Counted from the stretch's first letter, positions 19,333 to 29,376 are shown. The stretch is DNA of 64,000 bases from Chryseobacterium arachidis (GCF_900129245.1 NZ_FQUT01000003.1:458402-522401); one strand, 5' to 3'. Numbers and translations are program-made. The notes: generated by a model from the sequence alone, not told the origin.

Positions 19333-22323
19333 TTATTTCTTGATGAATTTAGAAGTGAATGCTTCTCTTCCTTTATCTTCAATTGTAATTACGTATCCAC
19401 CTTTAATTAATTCAGAAACGTTAATTTTTCCGTCATTAATATTTCCTTGTCTTACTAACTGTCCAGCAGCGCTGTAAATCTTGTAAGCCGCTTTTTCAGA
19501 AACTTTAGTTACATTTAAAATATCTGATACTGGGTTTGGATAGATTTGGATACCATTATTCTTAGGACCTGTTACATCATTAGTCGCTAATTGAATTTCA
19601 GAAACTACAACGTTATAATCTTCGTATTCTCCATAAGTATTAACTGTTCCACAAGATGAATTATGAATATAACCAGATTGTTGATAATACAGCAATCCAA
19701 TTCTCATTCTAAGCCCCAGCCCTGACACAGCAGTTGAAGGTACAGTGAAAGATGATGTTACAGGATTAGCTGTTACCGTGTTTGCACTTTGCATAATTCT
19801 TTCAGAATCTTCAAATGTTCCGTTTCTGTTAAAATCAATCCAAGCCGTGATCATTTCTGGAACCGCAGTACTAGACCATCCTTTTGTAACAGATAAAGTA
19901 TATTGAGAACCTTTAACCAAATTTACCTGAAGCGCAGGGTTGGCTACATAGCTAGTATATGTACTTGGTCCCGAAGCATTAGTCATTGTACCTAAAGATA
20001 CGCTTGCAATATGATCATCTGTAGCATTTGTTGTAGCAACCGCACAATAAGCACCCAATGCTAGCGTAGTGAAATTAACAGAAGATGAGAAAGTACCAGT
20101 CGTCCCAGAACAAACTGTTGCAACTTGAACCTCGTAAGCTGTTCCATCCGGAAGGTTAGACAGCGTAACATTTAAAGCACTTGTATTAATAGTCGTCCAA
20201 ACTGTTTCTGATACCTTTTTGTATCTTACAACATATGTAGCGTTAGCAACAGGTGCCCAGCTAATATTTGCTGAACTTGTTGTTATACCATTAGCCGTTA
20301 TTGAAGTCGGTGCATTACCGTTACATGGAGCAAAAACAGTAACATTTACAGCTTTAACAGCATAAAATACGTTACCTATTGCAGAAATTCTAACTTTAAT
20401 AGTCTGGCCGTTTAACGAAGAAGGAATTGTAACACTTTCAGAACCATCATTAGGTGTTGATGCTGCTAAAATCGTCCAAGAAGTCCCGTTATCCGTTGTA
20501 TAATCAATTTTAACATTAGCTACATTATAAGGAGCAGCGTTAGTACTAGCAACATCCCATGAGAATACTGTAGGAGCAGTACTATCTGCAAACTGAGTAT
20601 TTATTTTAAAAGGACCATTGTTTCCAACAACAATCTGCTGCACTTTAGAACTTGTCTGTTGTTGAGTAATATCAGAATTATTATCTCTTACTGTAACAGC
20701 AAAGTTTGTAGTTCTCGCAACTTGAGAAACTGACTCCCAAGTATTATTACTGTTATCTAAAAATCCGTTTAACACAGATTCTAATTTAGGAAAATAACGA
20801 GTTGGGCTTGAAGTTGGACTTAAAGATCTAAACGTTGCCCCAGTTGCCGTTGTTCCTATATTAGTTTTATTAATAACAACATTGGTATTATCTACCTCTT
20901 CCCAAGTATAAGTCATCGGATCATTTTCTGGATCCGTTGCAGAAGCTGTTAACACAAACGCAGTTCCTTTAGGAATATTATATGTCGGTAAATCTGCAAT
21001 CACTGGTGGATTGTTATTTACAGAAACCTCTGTATCACAAGTTTTACTGATTAAGTTAGTCTGTACCTGATCAATACTTCCTTTAAAGAAATAAGGATCT
21101 GAATGAGGCTGGACATCTGTCGTAGATCCTGTAATTCCGGCATAAGCCATGATCGTAGAACCTGACCCCGGTTCCATTTGAACAGGACTTCCCTGCATCG
21201 TGTGAGCAAAAGTATGATTCGCTCCCAATTGGTGACCTAATTCGTGAGCTACATAATCGATATCAAAATTATCTCCTGAAGGAGGATTGGCTGCAGATGG
21301 ATTCACAGTTCCAGTAGCCGGAGAAGTGATTCCTGAGCCTTTACCATAACCTACTACTGGATCATAACCTGTTCCAACCGGACTCATACATACACAACCG
21401 ATACATCCTGCATTTCCACCTCCTCCAGAAGCTCCGAATAAGTGACCAATATCATAATTAGCCTGACCAACATTTGCCGCTAATATATCTCTAAGAGACG
21501 TATTCCATGTACCTGGTGGCTGCGAAGGGTTTGTTACAGTATCATAAGGATCCGATGCCGCATCTGGATAAACAAGATCCGGATAGCTTAATACATTTAA
21601 ATGTAGTGCAAAATCTTTCTCAAAAACTGCATTTACTCTTGTAATTGTTGCATTAATCTGAGCTAGAGCCCCTGGAACTCCTCCAAAAAATTGTGTATAT
21701 TCTCCGGTAGTAGAAAGAACCAATCTTAAAGTTCTGTACTTTTTATCAGAATTCTTAGAAAAATCTGTAGGTTGATTAGTAAAAGAGCTACCAGCCTTCA
21801 ACATTTGATTGATCTGCTGTTGTGCAGCGGGACCTTCTTCTGTAGAGCAGAAAAATCCATTTTCATTTTTTACAGTCTTCGGATGTACAGCATAGATTGT
21901 TTTATCTGCCTTTGATGGTTCTATGAATTCGTATTGACCATTATTCATAATCATAGACTGGAAATCATTAGGAGCCACCGAAAATCTAAGATATTTTGTA
22001 GGATCATCTATTCCTACTCCCGCATACGAACCAAGTTCATACTTGTCTGCAAGGTCTTTTGCCATTACAGGGAAGCTATACACTGCAAATCGTTCTATTT
22101 TCCCACTTAGAGTAGGTAATGAGATTTCAACAGGTTTAGCATTTTGCCCCATTTCTTGAGCGTTTTTAAGCTGGCTTCTAATCTGATTAATATCCAACTT
22201 GTAATAATTCCGCTCGAGAGAAAGTTCCATTTTAGAACTTCTCTTTGGTGCGGTTGGCGTCCACTGCGCAAATGCAGTTCCCCCCATAACCCCACACATC
22301 AAAAGAGTAATAAGTTTCTTCAT
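19333..22323 (-). CDS. Secreted reprolysin-type metalloprotease, T9SS-sorted
   Basis: This 996-residue paralogue of the neighbouring giant protease shares its architecture up to the first repeat pair. It has a signal peptide (MKKLITLLMCG...TAFAQ), a propeptide, a zinc site HELGHQLGANH near residue 358, and a Met-turn STIMAYAG. An Ig-like part follows, then one Fn3 (about 664-755), one GEVED with DFNRNGTFE and YGEYEDYNV (about 758-904), and a T9SS type A tail from YPNPVSDILNV. The frame is open 8 codons upstream, but the ATG at 22323 starts a normal signal peptide and is preferred. It has its own promoter and terminator. Confidence 0.92.
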   Translation of the reverse strand: MKKLITLLMCGVMGGTAFAQWTPTAPKRSSKMELSLERNYYKLDINQIRSQLKNAQEMGQNAKPVEISLPTLSGKIERFAVYSFPVMAKDLADKYELGSYAGVGIDDPTKYLRFSVAPNDFQSMIMNNGQYEFIEPSKADKTIYAVHPKTVKNENGFFCSTEEGPAAQQQINQMLKAGSSFTNQPTDFSKNSDKKYRTLRLVLSTTGEYTQFFGGVPGALAQINATITRVNAVFEKDFALHLNVLSYPDLVYPDAASDPYDTVTNPSQPPGTWNTSLRDILAANVGQANYDIGHLFGASGGGGNAGCIGCVCMSPVGTGYDPVVGYGKGSGITSPATGTVNPSAANPPSGDNFDIDYVAHELGHQLGANHTFAHTMQGSPVQMEPGSGSTIMAYAGITGSTTDVQPHSDPYFFKGSIDQVQTNLISKTCDTEVSVNNNPPVIADLPTYNIPKGTAFVLTASATDPENDPMTYTWEEVDNTNVVINKTNIGTTATGATFRSLSPTSSPTRYFPKLESVLNGFLDNSNNTWESVSQVARTTNFAVTVRDNNSDITQQQTSSKVQQIVVGNNGPFKINTQFADSTAPTVFSWDVASTNAAPYNVANVKIDYTTDNGTSWTILAASTPNDGSESVTIPSSLNGQTIKVRISAIGNVFYAVKAVNVTVFAPCNGNAPTSITANGITTSSANISWAPVANATYVVRYKKVSETVWTTINTSALNVTLSNLPDGTAYEVQVATVCSGTTGTFSSSVNFTTLALGAYCAVATTNATDDHIASVSLGTMTNASGPSTYTSYVANPALQVNLVKGSQYTLSVTKGWSSTAVPEMITAWIDFNRNGTFEDSERIMQSANTVTANPVTSSFTVPSTAVSGLGLRMRIGLLYYQQSGYIHNSSCGTVNTYGEYEDYNVVVSEIQLATNDVTGPKNNGIQIYPNPVSDILNVTKVSEKAAYKIYSAAGQLVRQGNINDGKINVSELIKGGYVITIEDKGREAFTSKFIKK

Positions 22324-22344
22324 GCTTTCAATTAATTTACGCGC

Positions 22345-22352
22345 CAAATATA
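22345..22352 (-). promoter_or_regulatory. Putative -7 element of the 996-residue protease gene
   Basis: TATATTTG on the minus strand, 22 bases before the preferred ATG. Its position supports the start at 22323, because the upstream alternative start would fall inside or against the promoter. Confidence 0.5.
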
Positions 22353-22434
22353 GGAATTTTCATTGACGAAATATCACATTTTCATAGTATTTAATAAAAA
22401 TAAAATTATTTTTTACTACATACCTATAAAAAAC

Positions 22435-22467
22435 AAATAATCCTCAGTTAAACTGAGGATTATTTTA
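22435..22467 (-). terminator. Terminator of the M43-type protease gene
   Basis: Perfect stem AATAATCCTCAGTT / AACTGAGGATTATT with a 2-base loop, 27 bases downstream of the minus-strand stop codon. Confidence 0.9.
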
Positions 22468-22493
22468 TCATTTAAAATTCGATGAATTTAATA

Positions 22494-24503
22494 TTATTTT
22501 TTGATGAATTTAATACTTTCAGAAATATTATTATCCTTAATAGTAATAATATAAGTACCTTTCACTAAATCAGCAACTCTTACTTGGTTGTTATCAATTG
22601 TTCCCGCTTTTACAATTTGTCCAACAGCATTGTGAATTTCAAATTTAGCTTTGTTTGAAACTTTAGTAATATTCAAAACATCATTAGCCGGATTAGGATA
22701 AAGACTAAATGTTTGTTTATTTTTTACTTCAGTTGTTGCCAATACAATTGCAGGAATAACTTTGAAAGTTCTTGTCTGGGTTGTCGTAAATTCGTTTCCA
22801 GATACAACAACATTACCTGTTGAGTTTTTAATAGTATATCCACCTCCATATTCGTAAATGCCATCATCTTCACTGTCATTAATTGTAAATGTATAACAGT
22901 CATCAATCGGAAGTGTCCAGTTTTGTGTAATTAAAGGAGGAAAATTAGGTAAAGTATCTGTGTAAGGACCTCCACTATATAATGTTGTTCCCACACTATT
23001 TTTTAGAGTCCAAGTAGTTTCTGAGCCCCAATAATCTCTTTGTAATTCAAATGTAAAGTTAGTATTTGATGAAGGAATGGTATTTCCAATAATAACAGTA
23101 GCTGAATTATTTCCTGCTCTTTGATCAGCACCACCATTTACAGATGTAATCTGGGCAGTAATGCTCCCTTGAGAAGCACCTGTAGGAATATTAATCATAG
23201 CATATTTATTTTGAGCTAAATTCCCTGTCCAATTTATTGTCTGGGCCGCACCTCCATTAGTAGAATATGAAATAACTGCTGATGTTAGTGCACTCGTCCC
23301 TCTATTGTATAACATATATTGTACAGTAATATTTGATACATTCCCACAAGATGATTGACTGCAACTTCTTTCTGGCTTTAATTCTGCATCATTAGAAAAT
23401 AAAGGTATTGGCTGATCAGCAATTGAAGTCTTCAATTCCATTCTTCTTGGAGAATTATTCATTACAGCTGTAATTCTTTCTTTCTGATTAATAGTGAAAA
23501 TGTTCATACATGCATCATTCGTATAATCCATATAATTTTGAACCATTTCATAAATTGCCGGATCATCGCAACTTTCAATCGTTGTAGGACATCCGCCATT
23601 AGCATCATGTGCAGTCGGAGTATCAGCGCAATAATCTGTACCACAAGTGTCATCACCCCAAATATGTCTTAATCCTAAGAAGTGACCAACTTCGTGAGTC
23701 ATTGTTCTTCCTTTATCATAAGGTGCACCTAAAAAGAATCCCGTACCATAATCGCTACTTCCAAAAGTCGAAAAATTAGCTACAACCCCATCAGTGTTAG
23801 CATATCCTCCATTGACATCTAAACCTGGTAAAGCAGAGTTTGATGGAAACTGGGCATATCCTAACAATGAACTATCGGAAAAATTTACACTCCACATATT
23901 CATATATTTGGTAGGATCCCAAATTGTTAGAGGTTTTACATAATCATCAATCGCTGTCGTAGCCCACGATAATTGACAAAGATTTACACGATCTATACCA
24001 TCAGTTGGATTTCCGTTAGGATCCACTTTTGCTAATGCAAACTGAATCATTGTATCCGCACCTACAGGGTTATTATTAAATCCTGGTGTTGAAGCCATTC
24101 TTCTGAAATCATTGTTCATGACAGTAATCTGTGACTGTACCTGAGCATCCGTAATGTTAGGTGCACTTCCCAAAGCCTGACCACTATGGATAACATGCAC
24201 AACTACAGGAATAGTAATAACACCACCATTCTGTGATTTATTTATCCTTGCGCTTTCTATTAAAGGTGTAATCCATGCTTCAAACTGAGCATCTGTCATT
24301 CTCTTCGGGTCTTGTTTCTGCAACATTGCTTCATATTCTGTAGAAGCACATCTGATAATCCCGTTCATCTTTCTTAAATCCTCTATCGTATATTTTTTAC
24401 CGAAGACAATTTTTTCCTCAGCACCTTTCTTCTGTGAGAAAACAGAACAGAAAAGCATCACAAAAAATAATAAAGGTAATTTAAAAGTAATTTTACAATT
24501 CAT
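22494..24503 (-). CDS. Secreted M43-type zinc metalloprotease, T9SS-sorted
   Basis: This 669-residue secreted protease of the pappalysin-like M43 group has a signal peptide (about 1-23), the zinc site HEVGHFLGLRH near residue 266, the group's downstream pattern CGTDYCADTP and the Met-turn QNYMDYTNDACMNIF. A beta-rich region near 480-580 resembles CUB/P-domain-like modules of T9SS peptidases. It ends in a T9SS type A tail (YPNPANDVLNI). It is the third of three adjacent secreted metalloproteases, each with its own terminator, so they are probably separate transcripts. Confidence 0.92.
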   Translation of the reverse strand: MNCKITFKLPLLFFVMLFCSVFSQKKGAEEKIVFGKKYTIEDLRKMNGIIRCASTEYEAMLQKQDPKRMTDAQFEAWITPLIESARINKSQNGGVITIPVVVHVIHSGQALGSAPNITDAQVQSQITVMNNDFRRMASTPGFNNNPVGADTMIQFALAKVDPNGNPTDGIDRVNLCQLSWATTAIDDYVKPLTIWDPTKYMNMWSVNFSDSSLLGYAQFPSNSALPGLDVNGGYANTDGVVANFSTFGSSDYGTGFFLGAPYDKGRTMTHEVGHFLGLRHIWGDDTCGTDYCADTPTAHDANGGCPTTIESCDDPAIYEMVQNYMDYTNDACMNIFTINQKERITAVMNNSPRRMELKTSIADQPIPLFSNDAELKPERSCSQSSCGNVSNITVQYMLYNRGTSALTSAVISYSTNGGAAQTINWTGNLAQNKYAMINIPTGASQGSITAQITSVNGGADQRAGNNSATVIIGNTIPSSNTNFTFELQRDYWGSETTWTLKNSVGTTLYSGGPYTDTLPNFPPLITQNWTLPIDDCYTFTINDSEDDGIYEYGGGYTIKNSTGNVVVSGNEFTTTQTRTFKVIPAIVLATTEVKNKQTFSLYPNPANDVLNITKVSNKAKFEIHNAVGQIVKAGTIDNNQVRVADLVKGTYIITIKDNNISESIKFIKK

Positions 24504-24532
24504 AAAAGAGTATATTTTTAAATTATTTTTTG

Positions 24533-24540
24533 CAAATATA
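24533..24540 (-). promoter_or_regulatory. Putative -7 element of the M43 protease gene
   Basis: TATATTTG on the minus strand, 30 bases before the start codon, in the divergent spacer shared with the lipoprotein gene at 24609. Confidence 0.5.
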
Positions 24541-24608
24541 TTAGTTTTTGGTGTATTTTTTAGCTTTTACTACAATAATTTATATAGATTTACATAAAAA
24601 TAGATAAA

Positions 24609-25094
24609 ATGAAACAATCACGTATCTTATTAATATTATTAATTCTAACTATTATTAGTTGCAATTCTCAAAAAACAACAAATAACCAAACAAATAATTC
24701 AACTATATCAATAAAAAAACAAAAAATCGATAAAATAGAATTGAGGGAACAGACCAGAGGTACCAACCGAATAATTACATTCAGCTCCGGCTCGATAATC
24801 ACTTCTTTGAACGAAAATATTTCAAAATCAGAATTATCATCTTCAGATTGGGAAAATATGGTAAATCAGGCAAGCCTAATTGATCTTTTAAAGATGTCTT
24901 CTTATAACTCTCCTACAACAGGCAGATTTTCTGACAGAGCATTGTCTTCAACCATAATTATTACTTCCAACGGAAATACGTATGAATCTTCTGCTTTTGA
25001 TGCAGGAATCCCCCCAAAAGAATTGGATGGATTATATCAATTATTACATGGTAAAGCCGGAATAATAAAAAAAGCTAAACCAAAATTCCGTTAA
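24609..25094 (+). CDS. Hypothetical lipoprotein
   Basis: This 161-residue predicted lipoprotein has a hydrophobic leader followed by the lipobox TIISC with Cys18. The mature part has a low-complexity Asn/Thr linker and a compact domain with SGSIITSLNENISKSEL and SSFDAG-like strands. No family is recognised. Its 3' end overlaps the convergent gene at 25091 by 4 bases, so no terminator separates them. Confidence 0.75.
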   Translation: MKQSRILLILLILTIISCNSQKTTNNQTNNSTISIKKQKIDKIELREQTRGTNRIITFSSGSIITSLNENISKSELSSSDWENMVNQASLIDLLKMSSYNSPTTGRFSDRALSSTIIITSNGNTYESSAFDAGIPPKELDGLYQLLHGKAGIIKKAKPKFR

Positions 25095-25750
25095 AACTTA
25101 TACGCCAGATTCCATGCGAATCCCATATTAAACTTCGAAGAACTTCTTCCAAAGCCAGGAACAATCATCGGTTGTATATCGTCTTGCTTGGTAGTATACA
25201 CCATATATCTTGGCTGTAGATTGACATCAATATAAAAATTAGACTCAAACAGCTGAACGCGTCCTCCCAATGTTCCTTCCAACCAGTAAGAGGACTGAGT
25301 GGAGGACGGAAAAGCGATAGAAGAACTGCTTCCTCCATAACCACGAACCGGCACCGCCATATATTCCTGCGTATAAAAAGATCCACCTATTTTTCCACCC
25401 GCAAAAAAACCGTTGAATTCATTTTCGGGATCTTTTATCAGCATATAGAATGCTCCCAATTTTAAAAATGGGCCATTTGCTTTGGCATCATAGCCGTTTT
25501 TCTGATAAATATTGGATTCAAAACCGGCTTCAATAACTACATGAACATTGTCTTTTACCTTGGATGAAATAAAGCCCTGAAACAGCTGTCTGTCTGAAAA
25601 GAATGAAGCTCCGGTATTCAAAACATCAAAACCCACCATAAAATTGGGTTTATAGTTCCATTTTTCTCTTTTATCTTCTTTTTTCTCCTGAGCCAAAGCC
25701 AGAATACTGATTATACTAAAAAAGAAGGTATAGATTAGTCTTGTCTTCAT
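25091..25750 (-). CDS. DUF6048-like outer-membrane beta-barrel protein
   Basis: This 219-residue protein has a signal peptide (cleavage near LALAQ) and alternating beta strands ending in an aromatic residue (NLAYKF), as in outer-membrane barrels. Position and features match the DUF6048 family that Flavobacteriia encode next to DUF6452 and rlmD. It overlaps the upstream DUF6452-like gene by 35 bases, so the two are probably translated together. The function is unknown. Confidence 0.72.
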   Translation of the reverse strand: MKTRLIYTFFFSIISILALAQEKKEDKREKWNYKPNFMVGFDVLNTGASFFSDRQLFQGFISSKVKDNVHVVIEAGFESNIYQKNGYDAKANGPFLKLGAFYMLIKDPENEFNGFFAGGKIGGSFYTQEYMAVPVRGYGGSSSSIAFPSSTQSSYWLEGTLGGRVQLFESNFYIDVNLQPRYMVYTTKQDDIQPMIVPGFGRSSSKFNMGFAWNLAYKF

Positions 25751-26198
25751 TCTCTATAAAGTTTTGTCCGGCTTCTATGCTTTTCACCGGGGTTGTTGTT
25801 GCAGGGTCCAATACCGAATTCAGGTTTTCGTAGTTGAGTTTTATTCCACATCCGGGTGACACGTAAGTTGATCTCGTCGTATAGTTTACCCTCACTTTAG
25901 ATTCTGCACCTTTAAGGGTTAATCTGAAATAAATATCCGTGTAAGGAGAGCTGTCTACCCTTAGAGGAATAACCCTAGAAGTGATGGCTGTCTGTTTTCC
26001 CAATTCTACTTTTCCCGAACCGTAATCTACCGCAACATACAGAGAATCTATAGTTTTCTCTTTACCGGTTTCAGCATTTCTGAAAGACACTTTCATTCTT
26101 GGAGTTCCCTCACCGCTTTCACAGATATCATCATCGCCGCCGCATGAAAACAGCAAGCCTAAAAAACAAATGGTTATGAGAAACTTTAAATATTTCAT
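25716..26198 (-). CDS. DUF6452-like lipoprotein
   Basis: This 160-residue predicted lipoprotein begins MKYLKFLITICFLGLLFSC with Cys19 as the lipidated residue, followed by an acidic GGDDD stretch. The frame is open 12 codons further upstream, but the ATG at 26198 gives a normal lipoprotein signal and is chosen. It sits between rlmD and a DUF6048-like barrel, as DUF6452 usually does in the Flavobacteriia. The function is unknown, and the family name rests on context and general features. Confidence 0.72.
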   Translation of the reverse strand: MKYLKFLITICFLGLLFSCGGDDDICESGEGTPRMKVSFRNAETGKEKTIDSLYVAVDYGSGKVELGKQTAITSRVIPLRVDSSPYTDIYFRLTLKGAESKVRVNYTTRSTYVSPGCGIKLNYENLNSVLDPATTTPVKSIEAGQNFIENEDKTNLYLLF

Positions 26199-26264
26199 CC
26201 GTATATTTTTATTGGTCAGTAAACTGACATTCATATTAAGATTTGATGGCCAAATTTAAATAAA

Positions 26265-27680
26265 TTATTTCTTAATCAGCAACGCAATATTTTCTACGTG
26301 ATGCGTTTGCGGGAACATATCTACCGGCAAAATTTTCGCCACATCGTAATGATCTTTCATTAAAGCTAAATCTCTCGCCTGAGTTGCAGAATTACAGCTT
26401 ACATACACTACTTTTTCAGGAGATAACTTTAGAATCTGCTCGACCACTTTCTGATGCATCCCGTCTCTTGGAGGGTCGGTAATTAAAACGTCTGCTTTCG
26501 GGTGATTTTCAAGAAATTCATCATTAAAGACATTTTTCATGTCTCCACAATAAAACGTCGTGTTTGTTAAGCCATTTAGTTCCGCGTGCTCAATAGCCGC
26601 ATCTATTGCTTCCTGTACCGATTCTATACCAATTACCTGTTTTGCATTTCTGGCAACGTACTGAGCTATTGTTCCTGTTCCCGTATATAAATCATAAACG
26701 ACTTCATCACCTTTTAAATCAGCAAATTCAAGCGTTTTTCTGTATAATTCCAAAGCCTGTTTGTAATTGGTCTGAAAGAATGATTTTGGTCCTATTTTAA
26801 ACTTTAAGCCGTCCATTTCTTCCATTAAATATCCATCGCCGAAATATACATTAATATCCAAATCGTAGATAGAATCATTTGGTTTAGGATTTATCGCATA
26901 CACCAAGGTTTTAATCTGAGGGAATTTCTCCAATAAGAATTCAAAAAGTTTTTCTCTGTTTTCCTTTTCTTCTCTGTAAAGCTGGAAAAGTACCATCCAC
27001 TCACCTTTTGAGTTTTGTCTCATCATCAAAGTTCTTAAGAACCCTTCATGATTTTTCACATCAAAAAAGTCCAGACCTTCGTTTACAGCATATTGTTTTA
27101 CCGCTAATCTGATGGCATTTGAAGGATCTTCCTGCAGGAAACATTCTTTAAGATCCAAAATTTTGCTCCACATCCCCGGAATATGAAAGCCAAGTGCATC
27201 TTTGCTTCCGAAATTCTCTTCCGAACTGATCTCGTATTGAGTCAGCCATCTTGCATTCGAGAACGAAAATTCCATTTTATTTCTGTAAAAATACTGCTCC
27301 TGAGAACCTAAAATAGGAATCGTTTCAAAGTTTTCGATACCTCCGATTCTTTTGATATTATTATAAACTTCCTCCTGTTTAAAGGCCAATTGTTTCTCAT
27401 AGCTCATATTCTGCCATTTGCAACCGCCACAAACGCCGAAGTGAATACATTTTGCCTCTACTCTGTAAGGAGATTTTTCAAGAATTTCAGCTGCTTCCCC
27501 TTCATAGTACTTAGATTTTGCCTTCTTCACTCTTACATTCACAACATCTCCGGGAATAGCACCTGTAACCATTACCGCTTTTCCTTCCTCTGTTTTTCCA
27601 ATGGCAACACCTTTTGCACCAGCCGTTAACAGTTTTATATTTTCAAGAATCAAATTTTTCTTATTATTCTTCCTTCCCAT
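26265..27680 (-). CDS. rlmD: 23S rRNA (uracil-1939-C5)-methyltransferase
   Basis: This 471-residue methyltransferase of the RlmD/TrmA group uses S-adenosylmethionine to methylate a uracil in rRNA. It has an N-terminal TRAM domain (VAIGKTEEGKAVMVTGAIPGDVV), an iron-sulfur cluster Cys pattern CIHFGVCGGCKW, the SAM-binding VVYDLYTGTGTIAQ, and the catalytic Cys in VVYVSCNSATQARDL. A TTG 51 bases upstream would extend the protein, but the ATG at 27680 matches the family start better. The RlmD identity (rather than another TrmA-type enzyme) is by overall similarity. Confidence 0.87.
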   Translation of the reverse strand: MGRKNNKKNLILENIKLLTAGAKGVAIGKTEEGKAVMVTGAIPGDVVNVRVKKAKSKYYEGEAAEILEKSPYRVEAKCIHFGVCGGCKWQNMSYEKQLAFKQEEVYNNIKRIGGIENFETIPILGSQEQYFYRNKMEFSFSNARWLTQYEISSEENFGSKDALGFHIPGMWSKILDLKECFLQEDPSNAIRLAVKQYAVNEGLDFFDVKNHEGFLRTLMMRQNSKGEWMVLFQLYREEKENREKLFEFLLEKFPQIKTLVYAINPKPNDSIYDLDINVYFGDGYLMEEMDGLKFKIGPKSFFQTNYKQALELYRKTLEFADLKGDEVVYDLYTGTGTIAQYVARNAKQVIGIESVQEAIDAAIEHAELNGLTNTTFYCGDMKNVFNDEFLENHPKADVLITDPPRDGMHQKVVEQILKLSPEKVVYVSCNSATQARDLALMKDHYDVAKILPVDMFPQTHHVENIALLIKK

Positions 27681-27743
27681 TCTAAATTTTTCTATTTTTT
27701 CTAATAGAAACCTTTCGGTTTCAGTCTGCAAAAATACAATAAA

Positions 27744-27773
27744 AAAAAACCTTATCCGAAGACAAGGTTTTTA
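27744..27773 (-). terminator. Terminator of the thioredoxin-fold lipoprotein gene
   Basis: Arms AAAACCTT / AAGGTTTT around a 10-base loop, with an A run giving a T tract on the minus strand, 18 bases past the stop at 27791. Confidence 0.75.
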
Positions 27774-27790
27774 TATGTATTGATTTTAAA

Positions 27791-29356
27791 TTATTTTGCC
27801 TGAGCCGGTTGCTGAGATTGCGCCTGCTGTGCTGCCTGTTGAGCCGCCGCCTGCTGAGCAGCAACTACTGCCGGATCCATCCCTGCACCCTGCTGCAACT
27901 GTACATTTGGAGCTACTTTAGGAGCAGAAAGTCCAGTTTGCTTATCCAACACGGTTACCAATTCCTGATCTCCTAAGTTGAAGAACGGCTTGCTGGCAAT
28001 TTTACCGTCTTTATCTACAACAATGAAACAAGGCAACTTAAATCCATAAACTCCATATTTTTTAGCAATATCAGAATTTAATCCTCCTTCACCGTAAACA
28101 TTAGTTCCTGTAATTCCTTTTAATAAAGAACTGCTTGTCTTTACGAACTGATCTTTTGTATCATCTACGTTCACAAAAACGAAGTTCATTTTAGATTTGT
28201 AAAAATTCACAACTTCTTTCAATACCGGAATTGTAGATTCTCCGATATATGGGTTCCAAGAAGCGTAGAAAGTAAGAAGGTAAGGTTTTCCTTTATTTTC
28301 AGAAAGGTTATATACTTTTCCGTCAGCTTTTACCAAAGATCCTTCAGGAGCTTGCTCACCTACTTTGAATCCGTTGATTGCAAACTGAATTTTCTTTAGA
28401 TCTTCTTTAATCGTAGCATCTTTGATATCCGTATCGATAATCTTTTTGATTTTTTCTATTGTCTTTTCAGGAGCTCCCGGATGAATATCCGACTGAGCCA
28501 TTACAAATGCTAATAAATAATCTTTAGCCGTCTGTGAAAGATCTTTCTGATTTTTCTTTAAATATTCTGTAAATAATTCTGAAGTGGTAACGTCTGTTTT
28601 TCCTGCGCTGCTCGCCTGAGCATATTTCTGGAAATCCGGGCTCATCTTTGTTAAAAGATACTCTCTGTATAAAGGATGCTCTTTTACCAAAACATCTTTG
28701 TTTTCTTCAAGCTTATTAGCAAAATCCGTAAATGCTTTTGTTACTTTGAAAGACGGATTCCCCATTTGCTTGTGGCTCATCTCGTACTGATTAAGAATGG
28801 TAAGCAATGTTGTTGACAGATCATTCTTTTTCCAGGTTACAATTTCATTATCAGGATTGAATTTCTTAACGTTTTCTTCAATATTTTTATTGATGTCTGT
28901 CTGAACTTTTTCAATTCCTTTTAGGAACGTTTTTTCATCTTTCATTAATAGCTCATTCATATTAACGGTCTGAGCATAGTTTGCAAGATATTTCTGTGTT
29001 GCCAAGAAGAAATCATTATTATTTTTAGCATCACCTGTAATTACATATTCCGTTGGGAAAGTCATTGCATTACCTGAGATATCAAGCTTCTGGCCTCCTT
29101 TCAGATAAATAAGGTTTCTTTTTCCTCCGTAAGAAATCATATACATTCCGCTTTTCGGAGCATCAAAACTTCCTGTAAAGCTTCCGTCCTTATTTACCCC
29201 GATATTTACCAACGGCAAAGTGGCAACTCCTGAAGCCTCTATTAATTCGATTCTCTCCAATGGAGAACCCCCTGAGATTTTTCCTTTTACTTCAACTTTT
29301 TTAGAGCAAGACATCGCAAAAACCGCGATGATAAACAATAAAAGATATTTTTTCAT
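27791..29356 (-). CDS. TlpA-like thioredoxin-fold lipoprotein without CxxC
   Basis: This 521-residue predicted lipoprotein (lipobox FAMSC, Cys17) has an N-terminal DUF4369-like beta domain (about 20-115), a helical middle, and a C-terminal AhpC/TSA-thioredoxin domain (about 335-480). The expected WCxxC motif reads WNPYI at residues 367-371, so both redox cysteines are absent. A lone Cys sits in LPCFIVVDKDG near the cis-Pro position. The last 35 residues are a Gln/Ala-rich tail. It probably acts in the periplasm as a structural or binding protein rather than a disulfide reductase, but this is inference. Confidence 0.82.
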   Translation of the reverse strand: MKKYLLLFIIAVFAMSCSKKVEVKGKISGGSPLERIELIEASGVATLPLVNIGVNKDGSFTGSFDAPKSGMYMISYGGKRNLIYLKGGQKLDISGNAMTFPTEYVITGDAKNNNDFFLATQKYLANYAQTVNMNELLMKDEKTFLKGIEKVQTDINKNIEENVKKFNPDNEIVTWKKNDLSTTLLTILNQYEMSHKQMGNPSFKVTKAFTDFANKLEENKDVLVKEHPLYREYLLTKMSPDFQKYAQASSAGKTDVTTSELFTEYLKKNQKDLSQTAKDYLLAFVMAQSDIHPGAPEKTIEKIKKIIDTDIKDATIKEDLKKIQFAINGFKVGEQAPEGSLVKADGKVYNLSENKGKPYLLTFYASWNPYIGESTIPVLKEVVNFYKSKMNFVFVNVDDTKDQFVKTSSSLLKGITGTNVYGEGGLNSDIAKKYGVYGFKLPCFIVVDKDGKIASKPFFNLGDQELVTVLDKQTGLSAPKVAPNVQLQQGAGMDPAVVAAQQAAAQQAAQQAQSQQPAQAK

Positions 29357-29376
29357 TTTTGATTTTAATAATGTAG

